Shown here piece after piece: positions 30,613 through 41,200 of a stretch of DNA of 64,000 nucleotides; positions within the stretch are counted from its first letter, which is position 1; the number at the start of each line of letters is the position of its first letter. The position numbers and the translations under genes are program-made. This stretch comes from Siderastrea radians (lineage: Eukaryota; Cnidaria; Anthozoa; Scleractinia; Rhizangiidae). Where the stretch lies: NCBI GenBank assembly GCA_964017195.1, contig OZ024888.1:18640201-18704200 (forward strand), given 5' to 3'. The notes under the pieces are model-generated. The model saw nothing but the letters and a program-made list of their open reading frames with translations. It searched no databases and was not told the origin of the DNA.

Positions 30613-31650
30613 ATGACAGCGAATGAAGGGTACCCTATACACTCGATCTTGGGTGACAGCACCTATTGCAAAATACGAACCGAGCAAACGTATAAGGGAC
30701 GTCCTAAAGACCCCCTTGGTAGAGGACACGTCATTTGGGTGGATCATACACGGAGGAGAGGAGTACACGGAAAACAAGTGTATGTACATCAAGGAAGCCA
30801 ACGGCTACAAGAGGGTGTACAGTCTAGACGTGTTGGGAGTGGAGGATAGAGCAGAGGATGGTCAGTTGGACGTCCTGAGTAGTTTCAAGGAGAGCATTAC
30901 AAGGAACGTAGACGGCCAGTACGAAGTGAGCGTGCCTTGGAATCCAGGGAGTTCCTTGTCTAGTTCCAGCCAACAGCCAAGCAGGAGACGCCTTATTAGA
31001 GTTGAGAAGAAGTTGAGTCAAAACCTGAAGTTGAGGGAGGGGTACGAGAAAATAGTGCGGGATCAGCTAGAGGAAGGGATAGTGGAGGTTGCGCCCGAAA
31101 CGCCGACCGGAGGGCGCACCTTCTAAATGCCACACAAACCAGTTGTTAGGGAGAGTGCGAGCACGACCAAAGTGCCAATGCTTTTTGAAGCCAGTGAAAA
31201 ACCTCACCCTCTGGCCAACAGTGTAAACGAATGTATGTACACAGGTTCATCATTGCACCCTTAACTGTGGGACATCTTGATCAAAGCACAAATGTCCACC
31301 TGTCTTGTTCTAGCGCATATTTAGAAGGCGTTCTTGTAGACTGGCGTCAGAGAGGAGGATAGAGACGCATTCCGGTTCCTGTTTAGCATAAATGGTAAAG
31401 AACAACACTTGAGGTTCACCAGAGTCCCTCTTGGAGGGGAAACAAGCCCATTTCTATTAGATGCTACCCCCAACTATCATTACGATAAGCAAAGCGAAGA
31501 GTTTCAAGAAACTGTCCAGGCCTTAAGGGAAAACAAGTTGATGAAGACCGGGGAAGAGGTTGAGGAACTAGAAAAATTTCAGCGCAAAGCAACAAGCCTC
31601 CTAGAGAGTGCGAAGTTTTCCCGTCCACAAATAAGAATCAGACGTTGAGT
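30613..31650 (+). pseudogene. BEL/Pao reverse transcriptase region
   Basis: The frame at 30623-31126 has EDTSFGWIIHGGEE, DVLGVEDR and KLREGYEKIVRDQLEEGIVE, the start of the Pao RT. After several stops, 31409 onward has FTRVPLGGETSPFLL followed by HYDKQ, the late RT motif. The catalytic aspartates are not readable in one frame. Inactive. Confidence 0.7.
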
Positions 31651-31902
31651 GCTTGGAAAGTGAAGATTCACCAAACCCTAGCAAGATACTCGGGACAGTA
31701 TGGGACAAGAGGGATGACATGTTGGAGGTACAAGCACCAGAGCCTCGTGACAACAGCCGTTAACCAAGAAGGGAATACTCAGCCACCTTACGACCCTCTA
31801 GGGGTGATTTCGCCTTCAACTGTGAAAGAAAAACAGATCTACGGGGACGCATGCGACGAGACAAAGGGGTAACACGAAAGGTTTAGACCGCCTGAGGAGA
31901 GG

Positions 31903-32376
31903 TTGACTCAAGTGGTCCAGTCAACTAAAAATGTGCGAGTTCCAAGAAGCGTAGCAAGAGGTGTTGGCCTGGCAGAGGGTGTACATCTTCATGTGTTTGC
32001 CGACGCAAGAAACACTGCAGGCTCCGCAGTAACCGTAGCCGTTGTCGAAGGCGCGACAGGAGTAGTCAAGCGTCTACTGACGTCAAAATCGAGAATCTCA
32101 AAACGAACCACGTCCATAGCGAGACTAGAGTTGGTGAGCGGACAGATGGCCTCAAACATAGTCCGGAATCTACACAACGCAATGAAACGATGGCCTATCG
32201 TCTCCATGACTGTAGGGATGGACAATATGGTAGCGCTGTATTGGATCACCAACCCGGGAAAAACTTGGAAGGTTTTAGTAGCAAACCGAGTCAAGAGGGG
32301 GGCGGAAATCACCAGAGACAGTCATCAACTGGACGTATTGTCCAACGGAGCAGAATTTGGCAGATCAGGGAAGTAA
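31903..32376 (+). pseudogene. BEL/Pao RNase H region
   Basis: The frame carries VHLHVFADARNTAGSAV, SRISKRTTSIARLELVSG and GMDNMVALYWI, the RNase H block of BEL/Pao (DUF1759/Peptidase A17-linked type). It is open for 157 codons but not joined in frame to RT. Confidence 0.7.
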
Positions 32377-32886
32377 AGGAGCTGGAATTCACAAGATGGA
32401 GACAGGAGGGTGGTTTATCGGACCAGAATGGTTATTAGACAAGAAGCATTGGTCGGATCAGCCGGATTTTGAATACACCAAGGACGTCAGCGATGAGCAC
32501 AAACCTATCAAGGAACAAAATCGTTATGCGAAAGATCACAAGCCCGATGAGTGGGGGACACTATTAGAGAGAAACAAGTATTGGAAAACCCTGCAATTAA
32601 CGACACGGGCGGGCACTGAGGTTCTTGAAAATTTCTTTTGTGAGACGACATAGACAAAGAAACTAACGGGCTATTTACAGCGGAGGAGATGGCAGACGCA
32701 AAGAATTTTTGGATCAAGAAGGTCCAGAGTAGTACGTCGCCAAATTTACAAGCACCTGGCTGGCCACTAGTCAAGGACGACGCAAGCATCATGATGTGAA
32801 GTGGAAGAATTCCCTGTTACAACCCTGTATACATTGAAGGAGGGCTTTCTGGCGAGAAACCTATCGCTCATACGTATGAGCAGATA

Positions 32887-33470
32887 ATGCAGCTGGGAGT
32901 TGCAAACACAATGGCAAGTATACGCGATGAATGGTGGATTCCAAAGCGGAGATCCAAGGTCAAGAAGGTGATCAATCAGTGCAACACGTGCAGGGTATTC
33001 AGCACCAAGCCCCACGACTCCACAACAACGACAGAAATTCCAAGCTTTCGGACGGAAGATAGGAGGCCGTTCGAGACAACTGATTTCGCTGGTTCCCTCA
33101 ACCACAAAATCACCAAGAAGGATCTTCACTTGTACAACCTCAAGAGCAGAACACCTAGAAATGACGAATCACAGACAGTGGAAGAGTTTTAAAGAAAAAC
33201 TTGATCCGTTCATTACCAGAGGGACAAGGCCCCGTCTCATCATTTCAGACAACGCCTCAGTATTCAAAGCTACCGCAAGCTGGATAAAGAACATACGGAA
33301 GAGCGAGAGCCTACAGGACTAGCTTGTGAGAGAAGACATCAGTTGGCAATTCAGCCTTTCCAGGTCCCCATGGTGGAGAGGAACGTATGAGTGAGTGATC
33401 AAGGACGTGAAGAAGACTCTTTACAAGACCTAACGGACAATGCTAAACTTTGAACAGCTTGAGACTGTGA
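32887..33470 (+). pseudogene. BEL/Pao integrase region
   Basis: Zinc-binding part WIPKRRSKVKKVINQCNTCR, then after a frame break RPRLIISDNASVFKATASW with the second catalytic Asp, and SPWWRGTYE around the catalytic Glu, with a stop next to it. Broken. Confidence 0.7.
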
Positions 33471-33564
33471 TCATCGACTTTGAGAAACATTTAAACAACC
33501 GCCCTTTGACACACTTCGAAAGTGACGGAGGGGAGGAACAAGTCTTAACCTCAAATGTGTTTAT

Positions 33565-34047
33565 GTGAGGCAGAACGCACACGTGGTAGAGGAGACAGAA
33601 GAAGACAGAGATAAAGCAAGCAAACTGCTCAAGAGACTGATGGAAGCCAAACAGCATGCCTGGAGAAGGTGGAGGCACGAATACATGCACAGCGTAATGG
33701 AAAGCCATCGAGTGAACAGGAAGACCGCCCCAGTACCGGACATTGGAGAAAACGTGTTGGTAATGGGAGATGAAAAGAACCGAGGGAAGTGGAAGAAAGG
33801 AAGAGTTTTGCACCACGTTCGAGAAAGAGATGTAATTATCAGGGTAGTAACTTTGCTGCACAAAGGCCATCACTTTTACAGACCACTAAGCTTAGTGTGC
33901 CCGCTGGAGATTAAGGGACCTGTGCAACTGAGGACGCATCCTTGCAGCCGACACCTAGGAGTCAACAGGCTGAGAAATCCAGGAACAGACGACAAGCAGC
34001 TGAGGCCGCTAAGGAGAAATACGACTGATTACGGCGGATTAGAATGA
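33565..34047 (+). pseudogene. BEL/Pao C-terminal DUF5641 region
   Basis: The frame includes RRWRHEYMHSV, VPDIGENVLVM and KWKKGRVLHHV followed by FYRPLSLVCPLE, the usual tail of BEL/Pao integrases. It ends 80 bp before the 3' LTR. Confidence 0.7.
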
Positions 34048-34126
34048 TAACTGAACTCTTTCTAGTCCATTTTAAGCTCGAACACTATTTCGGTAAAAAT
34101 CAAGTGACACTCAATTTTTAGAGGAG

Positions 34127-34323
34127 TGTAAACGGAAGTGTCGTGGCAGCAGGATCACGAGTTTTGAAATACTTGAAATCGGAGACACGAGTGATTATGC
34201 AATGGGTTTTTTTGGTAGAGAATAGGGACGCGTTGTAAACTTGAAGAGAATAAAACAACGATTTGTCGAGTTTAAGTGAGTTGTGAGTGCGTGAGTTTAG
34301 GTCTACCCCACATGTTCGGTACA
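34127..34323 (+). repeat. BEL/Pao 3' LTR
   Basis: Begins TGTAAACGGAAGTG and ends TGTTCGGTACA; homologous to 28849-29072. Confidence 0.8.
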
Positions 34324-35088
34324 TATTGCATAAATAAGCTTACACCCGTTAATTGTTTCGCTCATGGTTATTTCTCATGGTTATTTCGATCTCTAACTAG
34401 TGACCCACTGAAAGGAAATCGATATTAAAAACAAAATAGGCACCAAAGCATACCATAACCTCACTCGTAATTTCATATTTCGCTTTGACCGAATCAGGCA
34501 GACTATGTGAAGTCTTTAAATTGGCACAGAAATGTCATTCGTTTTAAATGAAGAAGCTAAAACATATAACAATATAAGGAACATAAAAATACTTCACAAC
34601 TGAAAAAGTATAAAGAGCTTCATTCTCAAGGACTTAATTGACCACAGAAAGGACTCTTCGATAGTTGGATAATTGGCAATCAGTCAGTACAACCCAATGT
34701 GCAGTGCCGAAGTACAACAAACTGGAGAAAACAACACCGACCCAGTCAAGAATAGTCGCGTTTTCTTATTTTCGAAGAAAACACACCATAAGTTGCGACA
34801 TGAGAACTGCTAAACGAAAAAAAATCTTGTAAATCACGCATTAAACTGCAGGAGATTTAGCTGAGATATCCTCAGATAAAAAAACAAGTAACTTATGTCC
34901 TCGAACAATGATTTCCTCCCTTCAAGCTCTCTGATGTACATGTCTTCTTTTCGCATCATCGAGTTTAAAATCCTTCAGCTCTTTTCCTAGCGAGAATCAT
35001 CGAGATGGATATTAAATATAAAATTAATTATTAATAATTCTCACCAGCTTTGATGTACTGTTTAAAACTTATATATTGTCGTACGTAC
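34324..35088. other. Intronic DNA, nothing recognised
   Basis: AT-rich, no domain-bearing frame or transposon end seen. Confidence 0.5.
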
Positions 35089-35160
35089 AGATCAACTAAA
35101 CTGGAAAGATTGGAAGATAAACCCACAGGAAGGTTTTCAATGCCGTTTGAACTAATAGAC
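35089..35160 (-). CDS. LRR exon (72 bp)
   Basis: Acceptor TTTTGTAG, donor GTACGTACG; 72 bp, phase 2, open. The unit begins SISSNGIENLPVGL and ends LSSLVDL. Its nucleotide sequence is closest to the exon at 4345-4416 (both use the TAG acceptor and ENLP), which suggests past duplication of exon sets. Confidence 0.8.
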
Positions 35161-35505
35161 CTACAAAATGACAACAGTAGTGAAGATAAGAACGAAAAGG
35201 GCTAGGGCCAACTCCGGGATAAGCAGCAGACTTAAATAAGGAAAAGTGGGAAAAAACAGGTCTCTGCTTCTTTGCTCGATCACGAAATTTCTTTACCACA
35301 AAGGCAGGTTTGCCCATTAGTGTAAGTTATTGCCCATTCGCTAATAATATGCATACCAACGTGTACGTATTTACTATAACATGTTATTTGCCTAACACCA
35401 ATTGAGAAAATACAACTACAGTAATACTGAGAACAGTGCGTGGTACACTTGTTTCCCCACAGAAACATCACTTAAAAGGTATTAAAAGTATCGAGCCAAA
35501 CGTAC

Positions 35506-35577
35506 AGCCGAGCTAAGTTTTTACAACTTGAAATTATATCCACAGGAATCATCCGAATGCTGTTTGAACTCAGATTC
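35506..35577 (-). CDS. LRR exon (72 bp)
   Basis: Acceptor TTTTGCAG, donor GTACGTTTGG; 72 bp, phase 2, open. The unit begins NLSSNSIRMIPVDII and ends CKNLARL. The upstream neighbour (60924-60995) is on the other side of Polinton 2. Confidence 0.85.
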
Positions 35578-36015
35578 CTGCAAAAAAGAGACACACACAA
35601 AAAACAAAACAAAAGAAAATCAATAACTTCAAAAGTGTAAGAAAAGACAAGAAACAAAAGACACTTCTTGCAACAGATCTTAACCCTTTATAGCCCAAAA
35701 AATTCACACTTTTTTAATCCAAAACTCGTTTATTGCATAATTAAGAATGGTACCGTAAACCAACGTGGAGAGTTAAAGGTAAAGTCAAAACAGTTAATTG
35801 AACGTCAATTCTTAACCAGTTAATGCCTAAAGAAGCACTTAAAGACAATTTAAGCGAAAATGTTCCATACTATGGGAATCTAAACAAGTTGATATTCATC
35901 AGTTAACGCCTCTTTGTCAGGTCGACTGATTTCTGCAATTCCTCTAGAATAGGTTTTTATTTAATAACACATAAGCATTACATGACTTTTATAATGGTAG
36001 TAGAACTGAGTGAAG

Positions 36016-36160
36016 TGCAATTTGGTCTGAAATCATACGCGTGATTTTAAAAAAATCGAACCAGCGCTGGGCGTTCGTTCGGTTTGAAATCACAAGTATG
36101 ATTTCAGACCAAAATTGGACGATACGAAGTTCAATTACCACTTTATTGCACCCATTTTGA
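36016..36160. repeat. Foldback element
   Basis: AAGTGCAATTTGGTCTGAAA and ATCATAC at the left pair with GTATGATTTCAGACCAAAAT at the right around a GC-rich centre (CAGCGCTGGGCG). No coding. Confidence 0.6.
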
Positions 36161-36479
36161 AATCAAAGTTTTTGTCAACTTCAATATTCATGTATCGACT
36201 TCAGGAAACCGGAAAGGCTATTACATAGATTATGCAAATGATCATGTCATGTGACAATACTGACTCGTTTGTAAACGAAAACAGTTTTTCAGTCATTCAA
36301 AGTTGTCACGCGGCTGAACGGATTTCTTCAGTTTGGCGACGAGCGTTTTTCTCATGCTATGGTTCGTAATCTTCTTGTTAGTCATAAGACAAGAAGCCAT
36401 GGACTTCATAATGGTGCGGATTGTATTTTAACCCACTCGGATTTGTTTAGTCGTTTACCTCTCCCTTGTTGGCGCAGGG

Positions 36480-36686
36480 TAATCGCCTTCACGTTGAGTA
36501 TTTCCTGGGAGTTGTGAAACTCCCTCGACAGTACGATGCTCACTGGATAGACTTTTTTCCTTTAAATATCTCTCAGTGGAACTCTGCCCGATTTTCAGGG
36601 ATTCTGGCTAGTAATTATCTAGTCCGTCCTTTTTCTTAACTTCTGCATAAAACTTGCTCAGGACCTTGTCAAGTTCTTCGGGCGCC
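36480..36686 (-). pseudogene. Crypton-like recombinase remnant
   Basis: From ATG 36686 the frame reads MAPEELDKVLSKFYAEVKKK and DG, then meets a stop; further on PESLKIGQSSTERYLKEKSL continues the same domain. This is the N-terminal core of the Crypton-like family also seen at 5073-5562. Broken. Confidence 0.55.
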
Positions 36687-37038
36687 ATTTTTTCAATGTT
36701 GATGTCAAGATGGCGGGAGGATCACCACGGATTAAAAATATTCATCCACTGTTTTGTCGAGCGCGAAGTATCTTTGTTTACTACAACAGACTTGAGCTTT
36801 TCCATATTTATTTTATTTATTTTTGTTTATTTCAACAATATTTAGACAGAGGTGCCCAGTTCGGCGAGGCTGGTTTGAATGGGGCTCTGTTTAACATAAA
36901 TTTACATACAAATAACATATTACAGAATACAAAATTTCAGATTACAAAAGTATTACCATAGTAACACTCAATTACTGTAAGCGATGTAATCTTCGTTTAA
37001 AATTACAGGAAATCTTGAACGTCCGCTGCTTCGTCTTG

Positions 37039-37236
37039 TTACATTGTCGTTGTTGTTTTGGTTTTGGTTCCGGTGGACTCGACACTGTTCGGAACTGCAG
37101 CAATATTTCGAGAAAAGAAGGCGATCATTTCGTTAAAACTGACATCAAAAGTTGGAAAATCATCTGCCAGTAATTGTTCAGCCGCAAGGAGATCAATGTC
37201 GTCGTTTAAGAACTGTATGTAGTTGAGTAGTTTCAT
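37039..37236 (-). CDS. Possible short exon, unknown
   Basis: 65 residues from ATG 37236, acidic and hydrophobic (LNDDIDLLAAEQLLADDF). A TTTTCCAG acceptor-like sequence lies just upstream. It could be the first coding exon of a transposase gene or chance; no domain recognised. Confidence 0.2.
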   Translation of the reverse strand: MKLLNYIQFLNDDIDLLAAEQLLADDFPTFDVSFNEMIAFFSRNIAAVPNSVESTGTKTKTTTTM

Positions 37237-37388
37237 CCATTTTTGTCTGGAAAAGGAGGAATTTGGGAAACATATATTGCAAAAAAAATTTCCCCAAAAT
37301 TGACTTTTTTTGCCCTATATTTTTCTCCAATCTGATTGGTTAGTGTAGGAAAGCAATGAAATTTGATTGGTTAGTATTATTTAGTTTT

Positions 37389-37394
37389 CAGTTT
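37389..37394. repeat. Target site duplication, Polinton 2 left
   Basis: CAGTTT, with the identical copy at 60227-60232. Confidence 0.95.
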
Positions 37395-37479
37395 AGTAGT
37401 AAAGGGCGCTCGTATGTGGCATATGGAGGCTCCTGATTGGTCGAGAGCAAATCAATGACGTCATGTCATTTCCGGTGGG

Positions 37480-37880
37480 GGAAACCGCTGACCAGTGGTC
37501 AAAATGGGATGGTGGGCTCATGCAACCGGAAGTCACGTGATTTGAGATGGGAAACCGCTGACGAGTGTGAAAAAGGGATCGCGGGCTCATGCAACCGGAA
37601 GTCACGTGATTTGAGATGGGAAACCGCTGACGAGTGTGAAAAAGGGATCGCGGGCTCATGCAACCGGAAGTCACGTGATTTGAGATGGGAAACCGCTGAC
37701 CAGTAGTCAAAATGGGATGGTGGGCTCATGGAACCGGAAGTCACGTGATTTGAGATGGGAAACCGCTGACCAGTGGGGAAAATAGGATGGTGGGCTCATC
37801 CAACCGGAAGTCACGTGATTTGAGATGGGAAACCGCTGACGAGTCTGAAAAATCGATCGTGGGCTCAAGGTGGGGGAAAA
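37480..37880. repeat. Six 69/70-bp tandem units in the left TIR
   Basis: Units each contain TCACGTGATTTGAGATGGGA and AACCGCTGAC(C/G)AGT; TCACGTGA starts near 37533, 37602, 37671, 37741 and 37811. The mirror copy is at 59740-60140. Confidence 0.95.
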
Positions 37881-38051
37881 CCGCGGAGAAAACGCGGGCT
37901 CAAAGTCCAAAGTCCAATTTCTTGAACGTGGGTGACCCATCTATGGCCCATATATGAATTTGATATGGTTTTGAAAACAACACGAAATAAAAATAATATT
38001 TTTTATTAAATTGGTTTTTACAAGAACTGAGAAATGTTTTTGGAGTGTTCC

Positions 38052-38270
38052 TTAATGTTCAATAGAGGGTCCCCACCATTGTTTTTGACATCGAGTTATT
38101 CTTCGCCATTGGTTGTTGTCACGAATCCATTGTTGTAATTGACGTCGATGATTTCTCATTAAAGGTATGGCAAAGGAACTGTAGAATGGGGGTGGTGGTG
38201 GTGGCGCCCAATGTTCTCGATCACACTGTTCACATTCGATGATCTTGTTGGGGCTTTCACTGGTATCCAT
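38052..38270 (-). CDS. Small Cys/Trp-rich protein, unknown
   Basis: 72 residues from ATG 38270, overlapping the PolB stop by 14 bp. It has a CEQC pair near the start, a run of prolines, then a basic segment RNHRRQLQQWIRDNNQWRR and a late Cys with WW. I do not recognise it. Because it lies in the TIR, an identical gene (59351-59569) sits at the other end in inverse orientation, so this is the only gene present in two intact copies. Confidence 0.5.
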   Translation of the reverse strand: MDTSESPNKIIECEQCDREHWAPPPPPPFYSSFAIPLMRNHRRQLQQWIRDNNQWRRITRCQKQWWGPSIEH

Positions 38271-41200
38271 AAGGGTAGGTCTGGAAGGTGACAGGATCTA
38301 CCACTCTCTTGTCGAAGACCAACTGATACTGTTTGTACTCGGGGAAGGTGTACAGTAGGTAGTGCTTGGGATCCCGGACGATCTGGTGTGTTTTGATGAT
38401 TTGGGTTTGTCTGGGTTTCAGGAGGGGTTTCTTGATTTCGTCGAGGACATTCTGACGCATGACGTCATAGTTGAGTTGCGCGTGTCCTTCACTGTTGAGT
38501 CGGAACCCTCGCACCTTGCATTCTACCTTTCCTTTATTTGAAGAATATCCATAATTCTTGGGTCCTCCGCTGACGAATTCTTGGATGTATTCATCATGAT
38601 CTATTTCGGAGGTGAAGTCCCCTAGATAGCAACCCAAGGTAGGTTTGAATTGAGCGGGTGTTTCCTCCAGGTAGATGACGGAATCCGTATCAAAGTAGAG
38701 GACTCTTTCTCCTAAGGCTTCCAGGGCGGTATAGAGTTTGAGCCGAGCATGGCAGGTGGTGAAGCAGGCCACAAAAATGTTGAGGTTGGGTGAAACGCGG
38801 ATGTCCTCTTTTTGATTTTGGTAGTGCACCTCCACCATATCGTCATTGATGACGGAGACGTGACGGACGTCCAAGACATCACTATCCAAGAAACGATGAA
38901 AGACCTGTGGATCATGAAAGGCTTGAATTTGGGTCTTGTTGAGGCGTTGTCCAAATTTGCCCCACATGGAGTTGAGCATGAGTTTAGCTAGGGTACGCAG
39001 GCCCGGGTTCTTCTTGATGTTGTCGTACTCTAACTGGATGCCTTCATGCAGGAAATACTGTTCGATGTAATGTTGTTTTTGTTGTTCCGTCATGTCATCC
39101 TTAGGCCACCCACTGGCTTCTTGTTTGATTTTGAGCCAGGTGTTGACATAATCGGCGAAGAGGCCCTCACAGGTTTCTTCAAAATGCCAGGCTTCATAGA
39201 TGTATTGGACTTGGTACCCCAATTCAACGGCTTTGACTAATTCCGGGCTGCACCAGGTACTGGTGAGGGCGCGTTGTTGGTCGGAGTGATGGCAATGATA
39301 GGATCTGTCCAAAAGAGGTTTGTCCATTTCTTCTTTCACACAATGGGCACAGAGGGGAAAGAGTAGTTTGTCGCCATGACGGTAAGGCAGCACGGGATGG
39401 TACAATTCACGGGGAGGCAGGATTTTGCATTGGATGAGTCCAAAGTACTGGTGGATGTCCGTGTGACCTGGGGCGAAGATGATTTTCGGATGTCCTTTGG
39501 GGTATACAGAGTTCTTGTTGACCCACGGGTACAAGGAGGTGACATCGATGTAGTGAATTTTTTGGCCAGGGGTGATATGATGGTAGAGTTTGATAGCATT
39601 GGTACGACCTCCACAGAAAGCCTCTCGAGGTTCAAGGGGATGGATGAAGTTGAGTTCCCGGACGAAGGCGTCGATCTCTGGGTGGGTGTCTCGGAGGTGG
39701 TCCCATTCACATCCCCACATTTGAAGGACGTTGTACCCTTGGTCGGTAAGTTTTTGGACTTTGTCTTGGGTGGCGTCATAGACGTCCTGCATGGTCCGAT
39801 CATGGTTGCGGGGATGTTTTTCGTAGCGATGAGGATAACAGACCGGGCATCCGTGGGTGAAACAGCCTTGAAATTCGTAGACGGTATGGGTGTCGGGGCA
39901 ATAACCATCCACATGGATGTTGGTCCCGGGGATCTTATACTCGCCTTGATTTCGGGCATGTTGAATGTACTGAGGCTCTGGATGGGCATTGGCCAGTAGA
40001 TCAGCGGGGGTAAGATCTTGGAGGGCGCGTTGACGTAGTTGGTGATCGCACCAGGTTAACCATTGAATGGCTGGGAGGGAGTGGTTGATGTGGTTGTTTC
40101 TCCACCCCTTCGGACCGGCGGGTTCACTGGCAATACTGTTGGGGATCATCCGGTTCATACGTAAATCTCGATTACAAGCCGAGGCAATGGTAACGTGATC
40201 AAAGGGATTGAAGCCGGTCAAGTCTTCAAACATGCGTTTGAAAGTCAGACATCCTTGTTTCAAGAGTCGTACATCGGAACTGCAATAGGCCAATAACTCT
40301 TGTTGAAAATGAAACACCACACCCTGGTCGCGTTGTTGTTGATGCCAGGTTTCAAAGGCTTGTCTTCCTTCGAGTGTCATGGTCTCGGGCATGTAGTAAT
40401 CGCGTGAGGGGAGGATGCCCACGTACTGTTGATGGTCAGGTATGTTGAACTTGTGGGGGAAGTACCCTTTGCAGAGTTCGGTCAAGCCAAAGGTTTTGGG
40501 AAACGCGGAGAGGGGCATCTGGAAGAAACTCATCGAATCGATGAACCGGATGCGGTCATGTTTAATTTCTAAGAGTTTACATCCGTTGCGGAGTTGTTGG
40601 ACGATCCGGTTGTCCCCATAGTATTCTTGGATGATAAAGAAGCCGTCGTACCCCTGGAAGTTATGAGCGATGACATTGACTTGACGGGTATCGTGGAGCG
40701 TCAAGGTATCCAGCCATTCCAGAAAGTCACGGATACAAGTGAGACCTGGGAAAGGCTTGGGTTCATCGTTGTCTTCGGTTTCGGCCACGACGAGATTGGC
40801 AAGATGTTTTTCCTGGGGTTGCATGGCTTCGATATCAAAGAAGACGTGTAAGGGTGGCAGGTCATCCTCGTCCTCGGAAGAGGAGGCAGGGGGTTCGGCG
40901 GCGGCGGCACCTCGTTTGGCGCGAGGACCTTTTTGACGGGTCCTCTTTCTCTTCTTCTTTTGGTCTTGAGGTTTGGGGGCTCTTTGTATAAAACAACGGT
41001 GGTCCTCGGCGTCCACGTACTGATGACAAGACGGGCAGTCTATGTGGAAACAACGGTGACGTTGAATGCGGGACAAGCCTACATTTTGTTGATAACAGTC
41101 AGGGCATCGGTATCGTTGAGAGCACACGGAGGAGGTCTGGAGGCCCGTGATGGGTTTGCCCGCATGGGTCTTGCTGGCATGGGCTTCCTTACACGCGGGT

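Larger units (their letters stand above)
28849..34323 (+). mobile_element. BEL/Pao LTR retrotransposon, degraded
   Basis: LTRs at 28849-29072 and 34127-34323 (both TG...CA; clearly homologous but diverged, the left one with an extra ~25 bp). A PBS-like TGGTGCCGGGACC begins 4 bp after the left LTR. Between them the BEL/Pao order is visible in pieces broken by stops and frameshifts: gag, protease, RT, RNase H, integrase, DUF5641. No matching target duplication was found. It is dead and much older than the Polintons. Confidence 0.88.
37395..39426 (+). repeat. Polinton 2 left terminal inverted repeat
   Basis: 2,032 bp, the reverse complement of 58195-60226 with at least one mismatch (GGTCAGCGG against GGTCCGCGG in the outer part). 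From outside in it holds a unique end, six 69/70-bp tandem units, a small gene (38052-38270) and the last ~390 codons of PolB. The inner boundary falls at ATCCTGCCTCC inside the PolB coding sequence. Confidence 0.95.

Noticed and set aside
33430..33873. 147-codon minus-strand frame in the retrotransposon
   Set aside because: Antisense to the BEL/Pao DUF5641 region; no domain.
28849..34323. An intact retrotransposon
   Set aside because: Multiple stops and frame changes in gag, RT and integrase, diverged LTRs and no target duplication.
37480..37880. Regular repeats resembling a CRISPR array
   Set aside because: Units are nearly identical along their whole length with no unique spacers, in a eukaryotic element's TIR.
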